From: Flavicella marina
Lineage (GTDB): Bacteria > Bacteroidota > Bacteroidia > Flavobacteriales > Flavobacteriaceae
Direction: 5' to 3'
Length of the DNA stretch: 64,000 nucleotides
NCBI RefSeq assembly: GCF_009193215.1
Contig: NZ_VYVA01000003.1
Coordinates: forward strand, 248,001-312,000
Made by a program: the position numbers and the translations under genes. Of the stretch, positions 18,201 through 24,778 are shown one piece after another (positions within the stretch are counted from its first letter, which is position 1; each line of letters starts with the position of its first letter). The notes beneath the pieces are model-generated. The model did no database searches and had not been told where the DNA came from. It saw only the letters and a list, made by a program, of their open reading frames with translations.

Positions 18201-19462
18201 TTGTATTTGGAGATCAAACGGATATTAGACAAAGAGCATTGAATAGCGATTGGTTAACGACGAGAAATGTGAACTTGGCTGGAGTTGAAGATGAAGACTA
18301 TTACTCGAAAAATTTCACCAATACACATTACAAAAAATTAGATTGGTCGATGTCGGTAAAACCCATCAAAGATTTAGACATAACAATCAATGCGAACAGA
18401 ATAGAAACTCGAAATAGGAATCAGCAGATTGATGCCGTAAAGGATTTTTCGAATCGACCGGATGGAAACTACGATGGTTCTGATGAAAACGGTTCTTTTG
18501 TGAGAAGGTTTGAAACAACACAGCTTTCAGAAATAAGTAATTTTAACATGACATATAGCATGTTTAAAACGGCTTTTGATGGAGATGGAAATGATACTTT
18601 CCAACAATTCCTAGATAATAGAGCTACCATACAACAACGTTTGGCTGCTGAAAACGGTTTAGATCCTACAAAATATGGCTTGAATAGTCAAGATGTTTTG
18701 TTGCCGGCATTTACTTCAGCCTATTCTGGAGGTAGTGCAGACTCTGAAAAGTTGAGTCCTTTTAGAAACTCACCGATACCGAACTGGAGGTTGAGCTATA
18801 AAGGACTGATGCGTATCAAATGGTTTAAGAAAAATTTCTCTAGTTTTATTGTAACACACGGGTACCAATCGTCTTATACGATTGCCAACATGAAAAACAA
18901 TGCACAATACGTAGAAGATGATAATGGAATACCACCGAGCGATATCAACGGAAACTATTTTTCAAAAGTAATTATTTCGACGATTGCATTGAGCGATGGT
19001 TTTTCTCCATTGATAAAATTAGACATGCGCTTTAAAAATTCACTGTCTTTTAGAGGAGAAGTGAATAAAGACCGAACTTTAGCTTTGAGTTTTAATAACA
19101 ATAGTCTGTCTGATATTCGTGGTACGGAATATGTATTTGGTTTGGGGTATATTATAAAGGATGTGAAGTTAAAATCTTCATCGGGTAGAAGAAAGGCCAT
19201 AAAAGGTGATATCAATATGAAAGCAGATATTTCTTACCGACAAAACTTAACAACCATTCGAACAGTTGATACAGAGAATACACAGATTACGGGAGGTCAA
19301 GATTTATTCTCGCTTAAAATTTCAGCAGATTATAATTTGAATAAAAATTTAATCGCGACATTCTACTACGATCAAACGGCTTCAAAATATGCGATTTCAA
19401 CTTCTTTCCCTCGTCAATCTATTAGCAGTGGAATTAGCATTACCTATAATTTAGGAAATTAA
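12275..19462 (+). CDS. sprA: SprA, type IX secretion outer-membrane translocon
   Basis: SprA (Sov in Porphyromonas) is the giant beta-barrel that carries T9SS cargo through the outer membrane and is needed for gliding. The 2395-residue length is right for the family. It starts with TTG (MRKLLLKYKG), followed by a signal peptide ending near SAQIAPV. The rest is rich in alternating beta-strand and Asn/Asp-rich loops, with repeated family-type stretches such as DIDVRLGV and YDTKSTFDF near the N-terminus. A run of seven lysines (SKKKKKKKSSK, ~1887) lies in one loop. It is flanked by ruvA and gcvH, as in Flavobacterium. No frameshift is seen. Partner Plug is encoded at 31849-33084. Confidence 0.96.
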   Translation: MRKLLLKYKGVFLLFCCMISYATMSAQIAPVVQPDPVEETPDQKHSLFFQLPTTKEVIYDPASKRYIIKETVGGVEVSTPLFMSTTEYKDYRLKQDMKEYYNQKISAQNSDKEGSKEAQKNLLPTYYVNSNLFKTIFGGNAIETNVQGAIDVRLGVLYQNIENPQLSEANRKNITFDFDQQVTASIGAKIGERLKVTANYDTKSTFDFQNLVKIEFSPGFETANEDDIVRKIELGNVSMDVSNNLISGSQSLFGIKTELQFGKTTITSVFSEQKSETKTVTAQGGSSLNEFELQTSQYDANKYFFLAHYFRNNYNDALKNYPIINSSINVINVEVWVTNRGSNTEDVRNIVALTDMGEKGVDFYYNSETGIKESNITNMEVTETVTYPYPNPDNEANSLTTVFADTRIRNIGTVKSALPPSMVQGPDYTILENAKKLLPNEFTFHPQLGTLTLNRSLTDGDVLAVAFQYTITGNERVFQVGELTSDGIPSDENLVVKMLRSEIKEPGKRIWDLMMKNIYSLGAYQMQQEGFLLELLYKDDETGVAINSLQNAVSTYNSNGDNVTVSERTLLNLMKLDSLDQNNFVKPKGDGYFDYVEGITVNSEIGAILFPTVEPFGRDLEAKLTNPSDDLFLFNELYTNTQAVAQNDYQNRDKYYIKGYYKSDASNGISLGAFNVPRGSVTVTSNGIALTEGVDYVVDYLSGRVQIINPAVEASGAPVQVSLENNTLFNQQTKRYVGIDVEHKFSDKFQMTGTYLNVNERPLTQKVSYGSDPINNTMLGLTLNYDSEVPWLTKMVNKLPFQDTDVPSQVSVRGDFAYMLPGTPSGIDQDGEATTYIDDFEGAQIPLNVMDVNSWKLSSKPLNFPGYDFGEEVDYDDPEDPGILNSGKKRADLAWYSIDRLFYGNSSLTPPNINNDELSRAEVSRVDYSEIFPRTDLDNTQSTTLSTFDLSYFPKERGSYNYDTDNLDFDGSLATPEDRWGGITRPLTTNDFQRANVEYIQFWMQDPYENYSMNAQEGAPITPIKEGELFFNLGNISEDILKDGRKMYENGLPGADEVDNTDKSAWGDIPTNNTFLYAFNELDQDRLVQDVGLDGLGDEEERTKFPGVNPDDPSTDNYRFFRSSVYDQENASIISRYKDYNKTQGNSPTANLSPESYPTAATTVADAEDINRDQTMNSINAYYQYKVSLNANDLALGKNHIVDVKSVQRNTPDGGTKDVTWYQFRIPINSGTPINGITDFNSIRFMRMFLTKFKTPVVLRFGQLQLVRGDWRRYDKNVHGGVQVPDDDLDETELLNFTTGVVNIEENEGRVPIPYVLPPGIQREQLQGATRLQFQNEQSLSVKVNDLQAGEARTVFKNLISDLRMFKKLKMFVHAEGIGTDLQDDKMMAIMRLGSDLNDNYYQVEVPLKATLFGESTSEEVWPAENNFEVDLESLGLLKVQRYAEQGSSGANELYPLPVPGEAPMYRVRVKGNPNLANIKTMMMGVQNISTTPQSAELWFNELRVAGFDNEGGWATTVSANANFADLADVALTGSMQTIGFGGVEQRVNERSQEDVKQYGVSTNVNVGQLMPKDWGVKIPLSYSISEEFKDPKYDPKFQDVKFEDAEEINENSSSARDYTKRSSISLINVRKERVGELKKKPKPYDIENFSVSYSYNELNHRDYNVQKRLEQDVRTSANYAYNIPARPIEPFKNSESLNNKYFKIIRDINFNLLPSTIGVNSNITRTYNEQASRNLVTQGALPTLRQRNFLFDWDYNIGYNLSRNLKFNFRAANKHIYDSFEQLDDAETEDIGLYTDFFNLGRANNYNQKFDVNYQIPIDKLPYLSFVTADYNYTADFSWQAGSQSFLYQIGNSIQNANTHSLSTNMNMTKFYKEIGLKSLFTPKSKKKKKKKSSKADDGKPKFATPTAPRKIGSSKKTSTGEKVLNVAYDLITSIKSTRISYSENNGTFLPGYKQSVGFLGRSRTDGGLAPTFGFVFGDQTDIRQRALNSDWLTTRNVNLAGVEDEDYYSKNFTNTHYKKLDWSMSVKPIKDLDITINANRIETRNRNQQIDAVKDFSNRPDGNYDGSDENGSFVRRFETTQLSEISNFNMTYSMFKTAFDGDGNDTFQQFLDNRATIQQRLAAENGLDPTKYGLNSQDVLLPAFTSAYSGGSADSEKLSPFRNSPIPNWRLSYKGLMRIKWFKKNFSSFIVTHGYQSSYTIANMKNNAQYVEDDNGIPPSDINGNYFSKVIISTIALSDGFSPLIKLDMRFKNSLSFRGEVNKDRTLALSFNNNSLSDIRGTEYVFGLGYIIKDVKLKSSSGRRKAIKGDINMKADISYRQNLTTIRTVDTENTQITGGQDLFSLKISADYNLNKNLIATFYYDQTASKYAISTSFPRQSISSGISITYNLGN

Positions 19463-19471
19463 TTAGGTCTT

Positions 19472-19485
19472 GTAACAATTGTTAC
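19472..19485. promoter_or_regulatory. 14-base palindrome between sprA and gcvH
   Basis: GTAACAATTGTTAC is a perfect palindrome, 10 bases after the sprA stop and 23 bases before the gcvH -7 box. Its position just upstream of a promoter suggests a regulator binding site. It has no T-tract, so it is not a terminator. Confidence 0.4.
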
Positions 19486-19508
19486 TAAGAGAAGAGCAGA
19501 TATTTTTA

Positions 19509-19516
19509 TACTTTTG
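19509..19516 (+). promoter_or_regulatory. -7 box of gcvH
   Basis: TACTTTTG matches TAnnTTTG, 27 bases before the gcvH ATG. It suggests gcvH can be transcribed separately from sprA. Confidence 0.45.
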
Positions 19517-19543
19517 TTTTCATAAATGATAAAATTATAAACA

Positions 19544-19924
19544 ATGAATTTACCTGAAAATTTAAAATATACAAAAGACCACGAGTGGGTTAAAATAGAT
19601 GGAGATGTTTTGACAATCGGAATTACTGATTTCGCTCAAAGCGAGTTAGGAGATATTGTGTATGTTGATGTTGATACTTTAGATGAAGAAGTTGAAGAAA
19701 ACGAAGTTTTTGGGTCTGTAGAAGCAGTGAAAACAGTTTCTGATTTGTTTATGCCGATGACTGGAGAGGTAATCGAGTTTAATGAAGGATTAGAAGATGC
19801 TCCTGAGTTGGTAAACACTGATCCATATGGTGACGGTTGGATGATTAAAGTTAAAGCCAGTGATATTTCTCAATATGATAATTTATTAGATGCTGAAGGG
19901 TATAAGGCATTGGTACAAGCGTAA
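19544..19924 (+). CDS. gcvH: glycine cleavage system H protein
   Basis: GcvH is the lipoyl-carrying shuttle of the glycine cleavage system, passing the aminomethyl group from the P to the T and L proteins. The 126 residues include the lipoylation motif GSVEAVKTVSDL with the modified Lys at position 63, plus the DHEWVKIDG and GITDFAQSELGDIVYVD segments. Its neighbours are sprA and vanZ-like rather than other gcv genes, an arrangement that recurs in flavobacteria. The last 35 bases overlap the next gene. Confidence 0.97.
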   Translation: MNLPENLKYTKDHEWVKIDGDVLTIGITDFAQSELGDIVYVDVDTLDEEVEENEVFGSVEAVKTVSDLFMPMTGEVIEFNEGLEDAPELVNTDPYGDGWMIKVKASDISQYDNLLDAEGYKALVQA

Positions 19925-20288
19925 TGCTTTATGGTTGGCCATTGCTAATACCTTAGTAGTGGTCTATCTAAGTCTTTTTAGAATTAGTTCTATTAGACAT
20001 ATCGTAGATTTTTCATACATCGATAAATACCAACATTTATTGGCGTATTTTGTATTGTGTTTGAGTTGGCTTGTAGTAGTTGCTAACAAAACCAAAAAAT
20101 ACAAATACATCACGCTCTTTAGTATTGTTTTTTTCGGAGGACTCATGGAGGTGCTACAACAGGTGCTTACGGATTATAGACAAGCCGATATTTATGATGT
20201 TGTTGCAAATTCTATAGGGGTTTTGATTGGTTTTTTTGTGTTTGAAAAATTATCAAAAACTATATTTAAAGAGTTCTTCGCTGAGTGA
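19890..20288 (+). CDS. VanZ-like membrane protein
   Basis: This 132-residue protein has the VanZ-like pattern: hydrophobic helices near 15-30, 45-65, 72-88 and 107-122, with the conserved DKYQHLLAYFVLCLSW segment (~45-60) and EVLQQVLTDYRQADIYDVVANSIGV (quoted in part as FTDYRQADIYDV-type) near 88-112. Function is unknown apart from remote likeness to a teicoplanin-resistance protein; no such role is implied. The ATG at 19890 lies inside gcvH, a 35-base overlap in another frame; an in-frame TTG at 19935 would remove it. The overlap suggests translational coupling. Confidence 0.8.
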   Translation: MLKGIRHWYKRNALWLAIANTLVVVYLSLFRISSIRHIVDFSYIDKYQHLLAYFVLCLSWLVVVANKTKKYKYITLFSIVFFGGLMEVLQQVLTDYRQADIYDVVANSIGVLIGFFVFEKLSKTIFKEFFAE

Positions 20289-20364
20289 TTGCAACCATAT
20301 TTATCGGAGTATATCAAATACACTAAAAAAAAATGATTTTTCTACGTTATTTTATGGTGTTCAG

Positions 20365-20397
20365 TTTGGATAAGTGGTACTTAAATTATTAAATTAG
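20365..20397 (+). promoter_or_regulatory. promoter of first tonB-like gene
   Basis: TTTG at 20365-20368 and TAAATTAG at 20390-20397 (one mismatch to TAnnTTTG) are separated by 21 bases, a usual spacing for Bacteroidota. The ATG is 25 bases downstream. Confidence 0.45.
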
Positions 20398-20421
20398 CGA
20401 ACTCATTAATTATTTCAACAA

Positions 20422-21150
20422 ATGGAAGTAAAGAAAAATCCTAAGTCCAATCTTGAAAATTATTCTAAATTGTTTATTCAATTAGGATTAGTATTGGCAC
20501 TTTTTACTGTCTATGTTTCTATCGAACATAAAACATACGACAGGGCAGTGGCTGAATTAGGACCTGCATCATTAACAGGTGAAGAAGTAGAAGAAATGGT
20601 AATTACTTCTCGTCCTATTCCGGTAAAACCACCACCACCGCCACCACCACCACCAGCTCCAGAGATTATTGAGATAGTTGAGGATAAGGAAGAAATCGTG
20701 GAGACAGTTTTAGAAACTACAGAAACAGACGAAGAAGAAGAGGTTATTGTAGAAGAAATTGTTGAAGAGGTAGAGGCTGAAGAGATCATCGAAGATGTAC
20801 CTTTTGCAATTATTGAAGATATTCCTGTTTTTCCTGGATGTGAAAAAGGAACAAAAGCTCAAAAGAAAAAATGTTTTTCTGAGAAGATTCAAAAACATAT
20901 CAATAGAAAATTTAATTCTGGATTGGCTTCAGATTTAGGTTTGTCAGCTGGTAAAAAGAGAATTTTTGTAATGTTTAAAATCGACCATACTGGTAGTATA
21001 ACAGAAATTCAAGCTAGAGCGCCACACCCTAGGTTAAAGAAAGAAGCAGAACGTGTTGTAAAAACACTTCCTAAAATGACACCAGGTAAACAAAGAGGAA
21101 GACCGGTGAGTGTACGTTACTCATTGCCTATTTCGTTCTTGGTAGAATAA
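20422..21150 (+). CDS. TonB family energy transducer (copy 1)
   Basis: TonB-type proteins link the inner-membrane ExbB/ExbD motor to outer-membrane transporters. This 242-residue copy has a cytoplasmic N-terminus, one transmembrane helix (~16-33), a run of nine prolines (~72-80), a strongly acidic Glu-rich spacer (~85-130), then a C-terminal TonB domain (~150-242) with the cysteine pair in VFPGCEKGTKAQKKKCF, the PHPRL segment and PKMTPGKQRGRPV near the end. Copy 3 (52337-53080) is closely similar, including EDVPFAIIEDIPVFPGCEKG. No exbB/exbD is nearby. It ends just before a terminator. Confidence 0.9.
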   Translation: MEVKKNPKSNLENYSKLFIQLGLVLALFTVYVSIEHKTYDRAVAELGPASLTGEEVEEMVITSRPIPVKPPPPPPPPPAPEIIEIVEDKEEIVETVLETTETDEEEEVIVEEIVEEVEAEEIIEDVPFAIIEDIPVFPGCEKGTKAQKKKCFSEKIQKHINRKFNSGLASDLGLSAGKKRIFVMFKIDHTGSITEIQARAPHPRLKKEAERVVKTLPKMTPGKQRGRPVSVRYSLPISFLVE

Positions 21151-21170
21151 TTAGAAAGAAATAATGTGAA

Positions 21171-21200
21171 AACCCCTTCTATTTTTAGAAGGGGTTTTTT
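21171..21200 (+). terminator. terminator after tonB-like copy 1
   Basis: A 10-base perfect stem (aaccccttct / agaaggggtt, 21171-21180 and 21187-21196) with a 6-base loop is followed by a T-run. It excludes the longer N-terminal reading frame of the next gene, which would run through the hairpin. Confidence 0.9.
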
Positions 21201-21226
21201 GTGTTTTCTAATTGGCATGTTTGTTG

Positions 21227-21258
21227 AATGTGTTTTAGTAAACCTAAAAAAACACATT
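21227..21258 (+). promoter_or_regulatory. inverted repeat abutting the start of tonB-like copy 2
   Basis: aatgtgtttt (21227-21236) pairs perfectly with aaaacacatt (21249-21258) across a 12-base loop. The 3' arm ends on the base before the ATG at 21259, so the folded RNA would place the start codon at the base of a hairpin. No T-run follows, so it is not a terminator. Confidence 0.45.
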
Positions 21259-22029
21259 ATGAAAACAACTAAAAATGAATCAGTGTACACACATCAAAGA
21301 TGTAATGAGAAATTAGAAAAAAGCTCAAAACTATTTACTTTAATTGGATTAGTTTTGGCTTTATTTGTGGTTTCAGTATTGATAGAATACGAAACAAAAC
21401 AAGTAGAGATAACCATTGAGCAAACTGCATCTTTAAACGAAAACAATGAGTATATTACGGCTGTTTTCTTCGAGAAGGAAGTAGTAAAAAGGAAACCGAA
21501 ACAGGCTAAGTCTGACGATCCATTCATGGAAAACCCAGTTGAGTTAACCGAAACACCTATTGTGGTATCCGATATTGACAAGCTACCTGAAATCATCAAT
21601 TCAGATAAAAGTGAATCTAAGGATATCAACATTGATTCAATTAATGTTGTAGATATTGTTGAACCTATTGTTGATGATTTTCCTATAGATTTTGTAGAGG
21701 AAGTTCCTGTTTTTCCTGGTTGTTCTGGTGATAAAAATGAACTGAAAGCATGTTTTTCTAAAAAAGTAAAAAAACATGTAAACAGAAAGTTTAATGCCGG
21801 CTTGGGACAGGAAGTGGGATTGTCTTCTGGGAAAAAAAGGATTTATGTTTTGTTCAAAATTGATAAAAATGGTGAAATTCAAGATGTAAAAGTTAGAGCC
21901 CCTCATCCAAGTCTTGTAAATGAAGCTGAACGAGTTGTGAAAACACTTCCTAAAATGAAACCAGGAAAACAAGGTGATAGAAATGTGAGTGTTCGATACA
22001 CTTTACCTATTTCATTTGTGGTGGAATAG
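21259..22029 (+). CDS. TonB family protein (copy 2)
   Basis: The C-terminal ~95 residues match those of copies 1 and 3: VFPGCSGDKNELKACF, RKFNAGLGQEVGLSSGKKR, APHPSL and LPKMKPGKQGDRNVSVRYTLPIS in parts. The N-terminal half differs: one transmembrane helix (~28-47) then an acidic, Asp/Glu-rich linker with no polyproline run. I chose the ATG at 21259 (256 residues), because the longer frame from 21166 crosses the preceding terminator. A terminator follows. Without the proline-rich spacer it may not span the periplasm in the usual way. It is probably a duplicate of copy 1 that has diverged. Confidence 0.85.
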   Translation: MKTTKNESVYTHQRCNEKLEKSSKLFTLIGLVLALFVVSVLIEYETKQVEITIEQTASLNENNEYITAVFFEKEVVKRKPKQAKSDDPFMENPVELTETPIVVSDIDKLPEIINSDKSESKDINIDSINVVDIVEPIVDDFPIDFVEEVPVFPGCSGDKNELKACFSKKVKKHVNRKFNAGLGQEVGLSSGKKRIYVLFKIDKNGEIQDVKVRAPHPSLVNEAERVVKTLPKMKPGKQGDRNVSVRYTLPISFVVE

Positions 22030-22053
22030 TTTTTTTAATAGGATTATTTAAGA

Positions 22054-22079
22054 GCCTGCCTATTTGGTAGGCTTTTTTT
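22054..22079 (+). terminator. terminator after tonB-like copy 2
   Basis: Stem gcctgcc/ggtaggc (one G-U pair; 22054-22060 and 22066-22072) with a 5-base loop, followed by seven T. It separates copy 2 from the acetyltransferase-remB pair. Confidence 0.85.
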
Positions 22080-22135
22080 ATGGTTAATTATTCGTATTTT
22101 CGCTACAAACAGAGCCTACTTAATAAAAATTGGAA

Positions 22136-22711
22136 ATGAATTATTTTGCGCATGAAACTGCTGTTGTAGATGAAGGATGTACAATTGGTGAAGGAACAAA
22201 GATTTGGCACTTCAGTCATATTATGCCTGATTGTATCATCGGTAAACGTTGTAATATTGGTCAAAATGTGGTGGTTTCACCTAAGGTAAAATTGGGTACA
22301 AACGTCAAGGTTCAAAATAATGTATCAATTTATACAGGGGTTAACTGTGAGGATGATGTGTTTTTAGGGCCTTCTATGGTGTTTACGAATATCATCAACC
22401 CTAGGAGCGCTGTTCTAAGAAGAGACCAGTATGTAGAAACGCATGTTGGAAAAGGTGCAAGTATTGGTGCTAATGCTACGATTGTCTGTGGTAACGAAAT
22501 TGGTGAATACGCTTTAATTGGTGCAGGAGCTGTTGTTGTAAAACCTGTTTTACCGTATGCTTTGGTCGTGGGTAATCCTTCGAATCAAATCGGTTGGGTA
22601 AGTGAGTTTGGGCATCGTTTGCACTTTAATGATCAAAACATTGCAGTTTGCCCTGAATCCCAAGAAAAATACAGTTTAACCCATAATAAGGTTGTTAAGT
22701 TACAATCATAG
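22136..22711 (+). CDS. WbpD/WlbB-type nucleotide-sugar N-acetyltransferase
   Basis: The protein is a left-handed beta-helix acetyltransferase: hexapeptide repeats run through residues ~1-150 (CTIGEGTKIWHFSHI, CNIGQNVVVSPKVKLG, CEDDVFLGPSMVFTN, IGANATIVCGNEIGEYALIG in parts). The pattern matches the UDP-2-acetamido-3-amino-2,3-dideoxy-hexuronate N-acetyltransferases that make diacetylated sugars for O-antigen or glycoprotein glycans. Using the ATG at 22136 gives 191 residues, the family size; a TTG two codons earlier is open. It sits 3 bases upstream of remB and is likely co-transcribed. Acetyl-CoA would be the donor; the exact sugar cannot be read from sequence. Confidence 0.87.
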   Translation: MNYFAHETAVVDEGCTIGEGTKIWHFSHIMPDCIIGKRCNIGQNVVVSPKVKLGTNVKVQNNVSIYTGVNCEDDVFLGPSMVFTNIINPRSAVLRRDQYVETHVGKGASIGANATIVCGNEIGEYALIGAGAVVVKPVLPYALVVGNPSNQIGWVSEFGHRLHFNDQNIAVCPESQEKYSLTHNKVVKLQS

Positions 22712-22714
22712 CAT

Positions 22715-24778
22715 ATGTTGAAAAAAATAACGTGTAGTATAATTATACTTTTTATTGGTTTGACGAGTATAGCTCAAACTCAAAAATTTCCGGTTTACAA
22801 AGGTTGTGAATCTAGTTCTTCTGCAGATTTGGAGAATTGCTTTAATAAAACGGTGAAAGCAGATATATTAGAGAATTTTGAAGTGCCTGAAGTGGTGGTT
22901 TCTGATAATTTTGAAGGGACGGTAAATGTGCTGTTTTTTGTGAATAGAGCAGGTAATTTTGAAGTAGTGCATGTAAATAGTCCTTATCCAGAATTAGAAA
23001 AAGAAGTAATCAAAAACTTTAAGAGTTTACCTACCGCAAGACCCGCTCAGTTTGATGGAAGAGCTGTTGAGATGAGTTTTTCAATGCCGCTCCATTTTCC
23101 TGATCCGAAAACAAATCGTTCTGCAATCAGAGCCGAAGAAGCTGCAGAGGCATCTTTCTCAAAGCCTGTTGAGAAAAAAGAATTGACCGCTAGTAGAAAA
23201 ACGAAAGTTTTAGAACATCAAAGTAATTTAAATATTCCATTTCATCATTCTAGGTATGTTGATATCGAAAGAGGTTATATCAAAGGTGAAAATGTTCATA
23301 CTTCGGTGAAACCTTATACCTATAACCGTGTCTTAGAATATGTTGATCTAGATGCGCAGAAATCACAGTTTTTAAAAGATAAGTCATCTTGGTTGGGTAG
23401 AAAGTTATGGAACGAACACTTGGCGAAAATTGAAGCAAAAGACTTTTGGTTGACTGCGGATTTACTGTTGGATGTTCAATTAGGAAAAGATAATTCCGAT
23501 GTTGATTATTCGTTTTTAAACTCTAGGATATTGCAAATACAGGGTGAGTTAGGGTCAAAATTCTCTTATTCGGCTACGATATATGAAACTCAAGGTCGTT
23601 TTGCCCAATATGTGAATGACGGAATCGATGCTTTTGAAAAAGAAACATTTTCTTCAGATGGCTTGGTGTTTGGTAGAGGAAAGGCGAAAGGTTTTAAAGA
23701 AGATTCTTATGATTTTCCTGTTTCTGAAGGATATATCGCCTATCAGCCGAATAAATTTTTTGTTTTTCAAATGGGGCAAGGTAAAAACTTTATTGGAGAT
23801 GGTTATCGGTCTATGATGGTGTCAGATGCAGCAGCTCCTTATCCTTATTTTAAAATTACGACGAGCTTTTGGAAAATTCAATATACCAATTTATGGATGT
23901 GGATGACAGATATACGTAATGAAGTTAGAGTTGGAGATGCACATGCAAGAAAATATGTGTCTTCTCATCACTTGAGTATCAACATAAACAAACGTTTAAA
24001 TATAGGATTGTTTGAAGCAGCGATTACTGATAATTCAAGGGCAGGAGCTATAGAGATGGATTTTTTGAACCCGATTATTTTTTATAAATCTTTGGAGTTT
24101 AACAGAGGAGAAGATGCGGGTAGTTCAGTCTTAGGTATCAATGCTCTTTATAAGTTTTCGAAGAGTTTTTCAATGTATTCACAATTGGTGTTAGACGAGT
24201 TTACTTTAGAAGAAATAAAAGCGCAAAATGGTTATTGGGGAAACAAATACGGTTTTCAAATTGGTGCTAAATATTTTGATGCGTTTAAAGTGAAAAATTT
24301 GTATTTGCAATTAGAGTATAACTTGTTGCGACCTTATACGTTTTCTCATGGAACACCTATTTATAATTATGGTCATTTTGGTCAAGAAATAGCGCATGCT
24401 TGGGGTGCCAATTTTAGAGAGGTGGTTTTTATCGGTAAATATGCTCAAAAACGATGGACAGCAAACCTAAAAATGATCTATGGATTGAAAGGTTTTGATC
24501 CGCCAAATTTAAATTACGGAGGTGATATCTATAAGTCATACGATACAAGAGTACAAGATTACGACAATAAAATTGGGCAAGGAGCAAAGGCGACTATTTT
24601 AAATACCGATTTACAAGTTTCTTATTTGATCAATCCGCTGACCGATTTAAAGGTATTTGCAGGTGTAATTTACCGTCAATTTTCACCTGAAGATTTGGTT
24701 AATTTTCAAGAAGATCAAACAACATGGTTTACTTTTGGTGTAAAAGTAGACTTGTTTAATTGGTATTTAGATTTTTAA
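22715..24778 (+). CDS. remB: RemB-like gliding-associated outer-membrane protein
   Basis: The 687-residue protein has a signal peptide (to about residue 20, ending IAQTQ), an N-terminal TonB-like domain (~22-130) and a C-terminal beta-rich region (~225-687) resembling Wzi/capsule-assembly barrels, with strands rich in aromatic residues. The N-terminal domain carries the cysteine signature seen in the window's TonB proteins (VYKGCESSSSADLENCF) and a matching NSPYPELEKE segment. I recall remB of Flavobacterium lying a few genes from sprA, downstream of gcvH, vanZ and tonB genes, and the order here fits. RemB function is poorly known; it was linked to gliding and surface polysaccharide. Its stop codon overlaps that of dsbD. 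Confidence 0.7.
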   Translation: MLKKITCSIIILFIGLTSIAQTQKFPVYKGCESSSSADLENCFNKTVKADILENFEVPEVVVSDNFEGTVNVLFFVNRAGNFEVVHVNSPYPELEKEVIKNFKSLPTARPAQFDGRAVEMSFSMPLHFPDPKTNRSAIRAEEAAEASFSKPVEKKELTASRKTKVLEHQSNLNIPFHHSRYVDIERGYIKGENVHTSVKPYTYNRVLEYVDLDAQKSQFLKDKSSWLGRKLWNEHLAKIEAKDFWLTADLLLDVQLGKDNSDVDYSFLNSRILQIQGELGSKFSYSATIYETQGRFAQYVNDGIDAFEKETFSSDGLVFGRGKAKGFKEDSYDFPVSEGYIAYQPNKFFVFQMGQGKNFIGDGYRSMMVSDAAAPYPYFKITTSFWKIQYTNLWMWMTDIRNEVRVGDAHARKYVSSHHLSININKRLNIGLFEAAITDNSRAGAIEMDFLNPIIFYKSLEFNRGEDAGSSVLGINALYKFSKSFSMYSQLVLDEFTLEEIKAQNGYWGNKYGFQIGAKYFDAFKVKNLYLQLEYNLLRPYTFSHGTPIYNYGHFGQEIAHAWGANFREVVFIGKYAQKRWTANLKMIYGLKGFDPPNLNYGGDIYKSYDTRVQDYDNKIGQGAKATILNTDLQVSYLINPLTDLKVFAGVIYRQFSPEDLVNFQEDQTTWFTFGVKVDLFNWYLDF

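Noticed and set aside
20511-20789. Antisense Gly/Ser-rich reading frame opposite tonB-like copy 1
   Set aside because: It is the reverse complement of the proline and glutamate codons of a real gene and has low-complexity sequence.
21166-21258. Longer N-terminus for tonB-like copy 2
   Set aside because: It runs through a strong terminator hairpin and the ATG at 21259 gives a normal TonB N-terminus.
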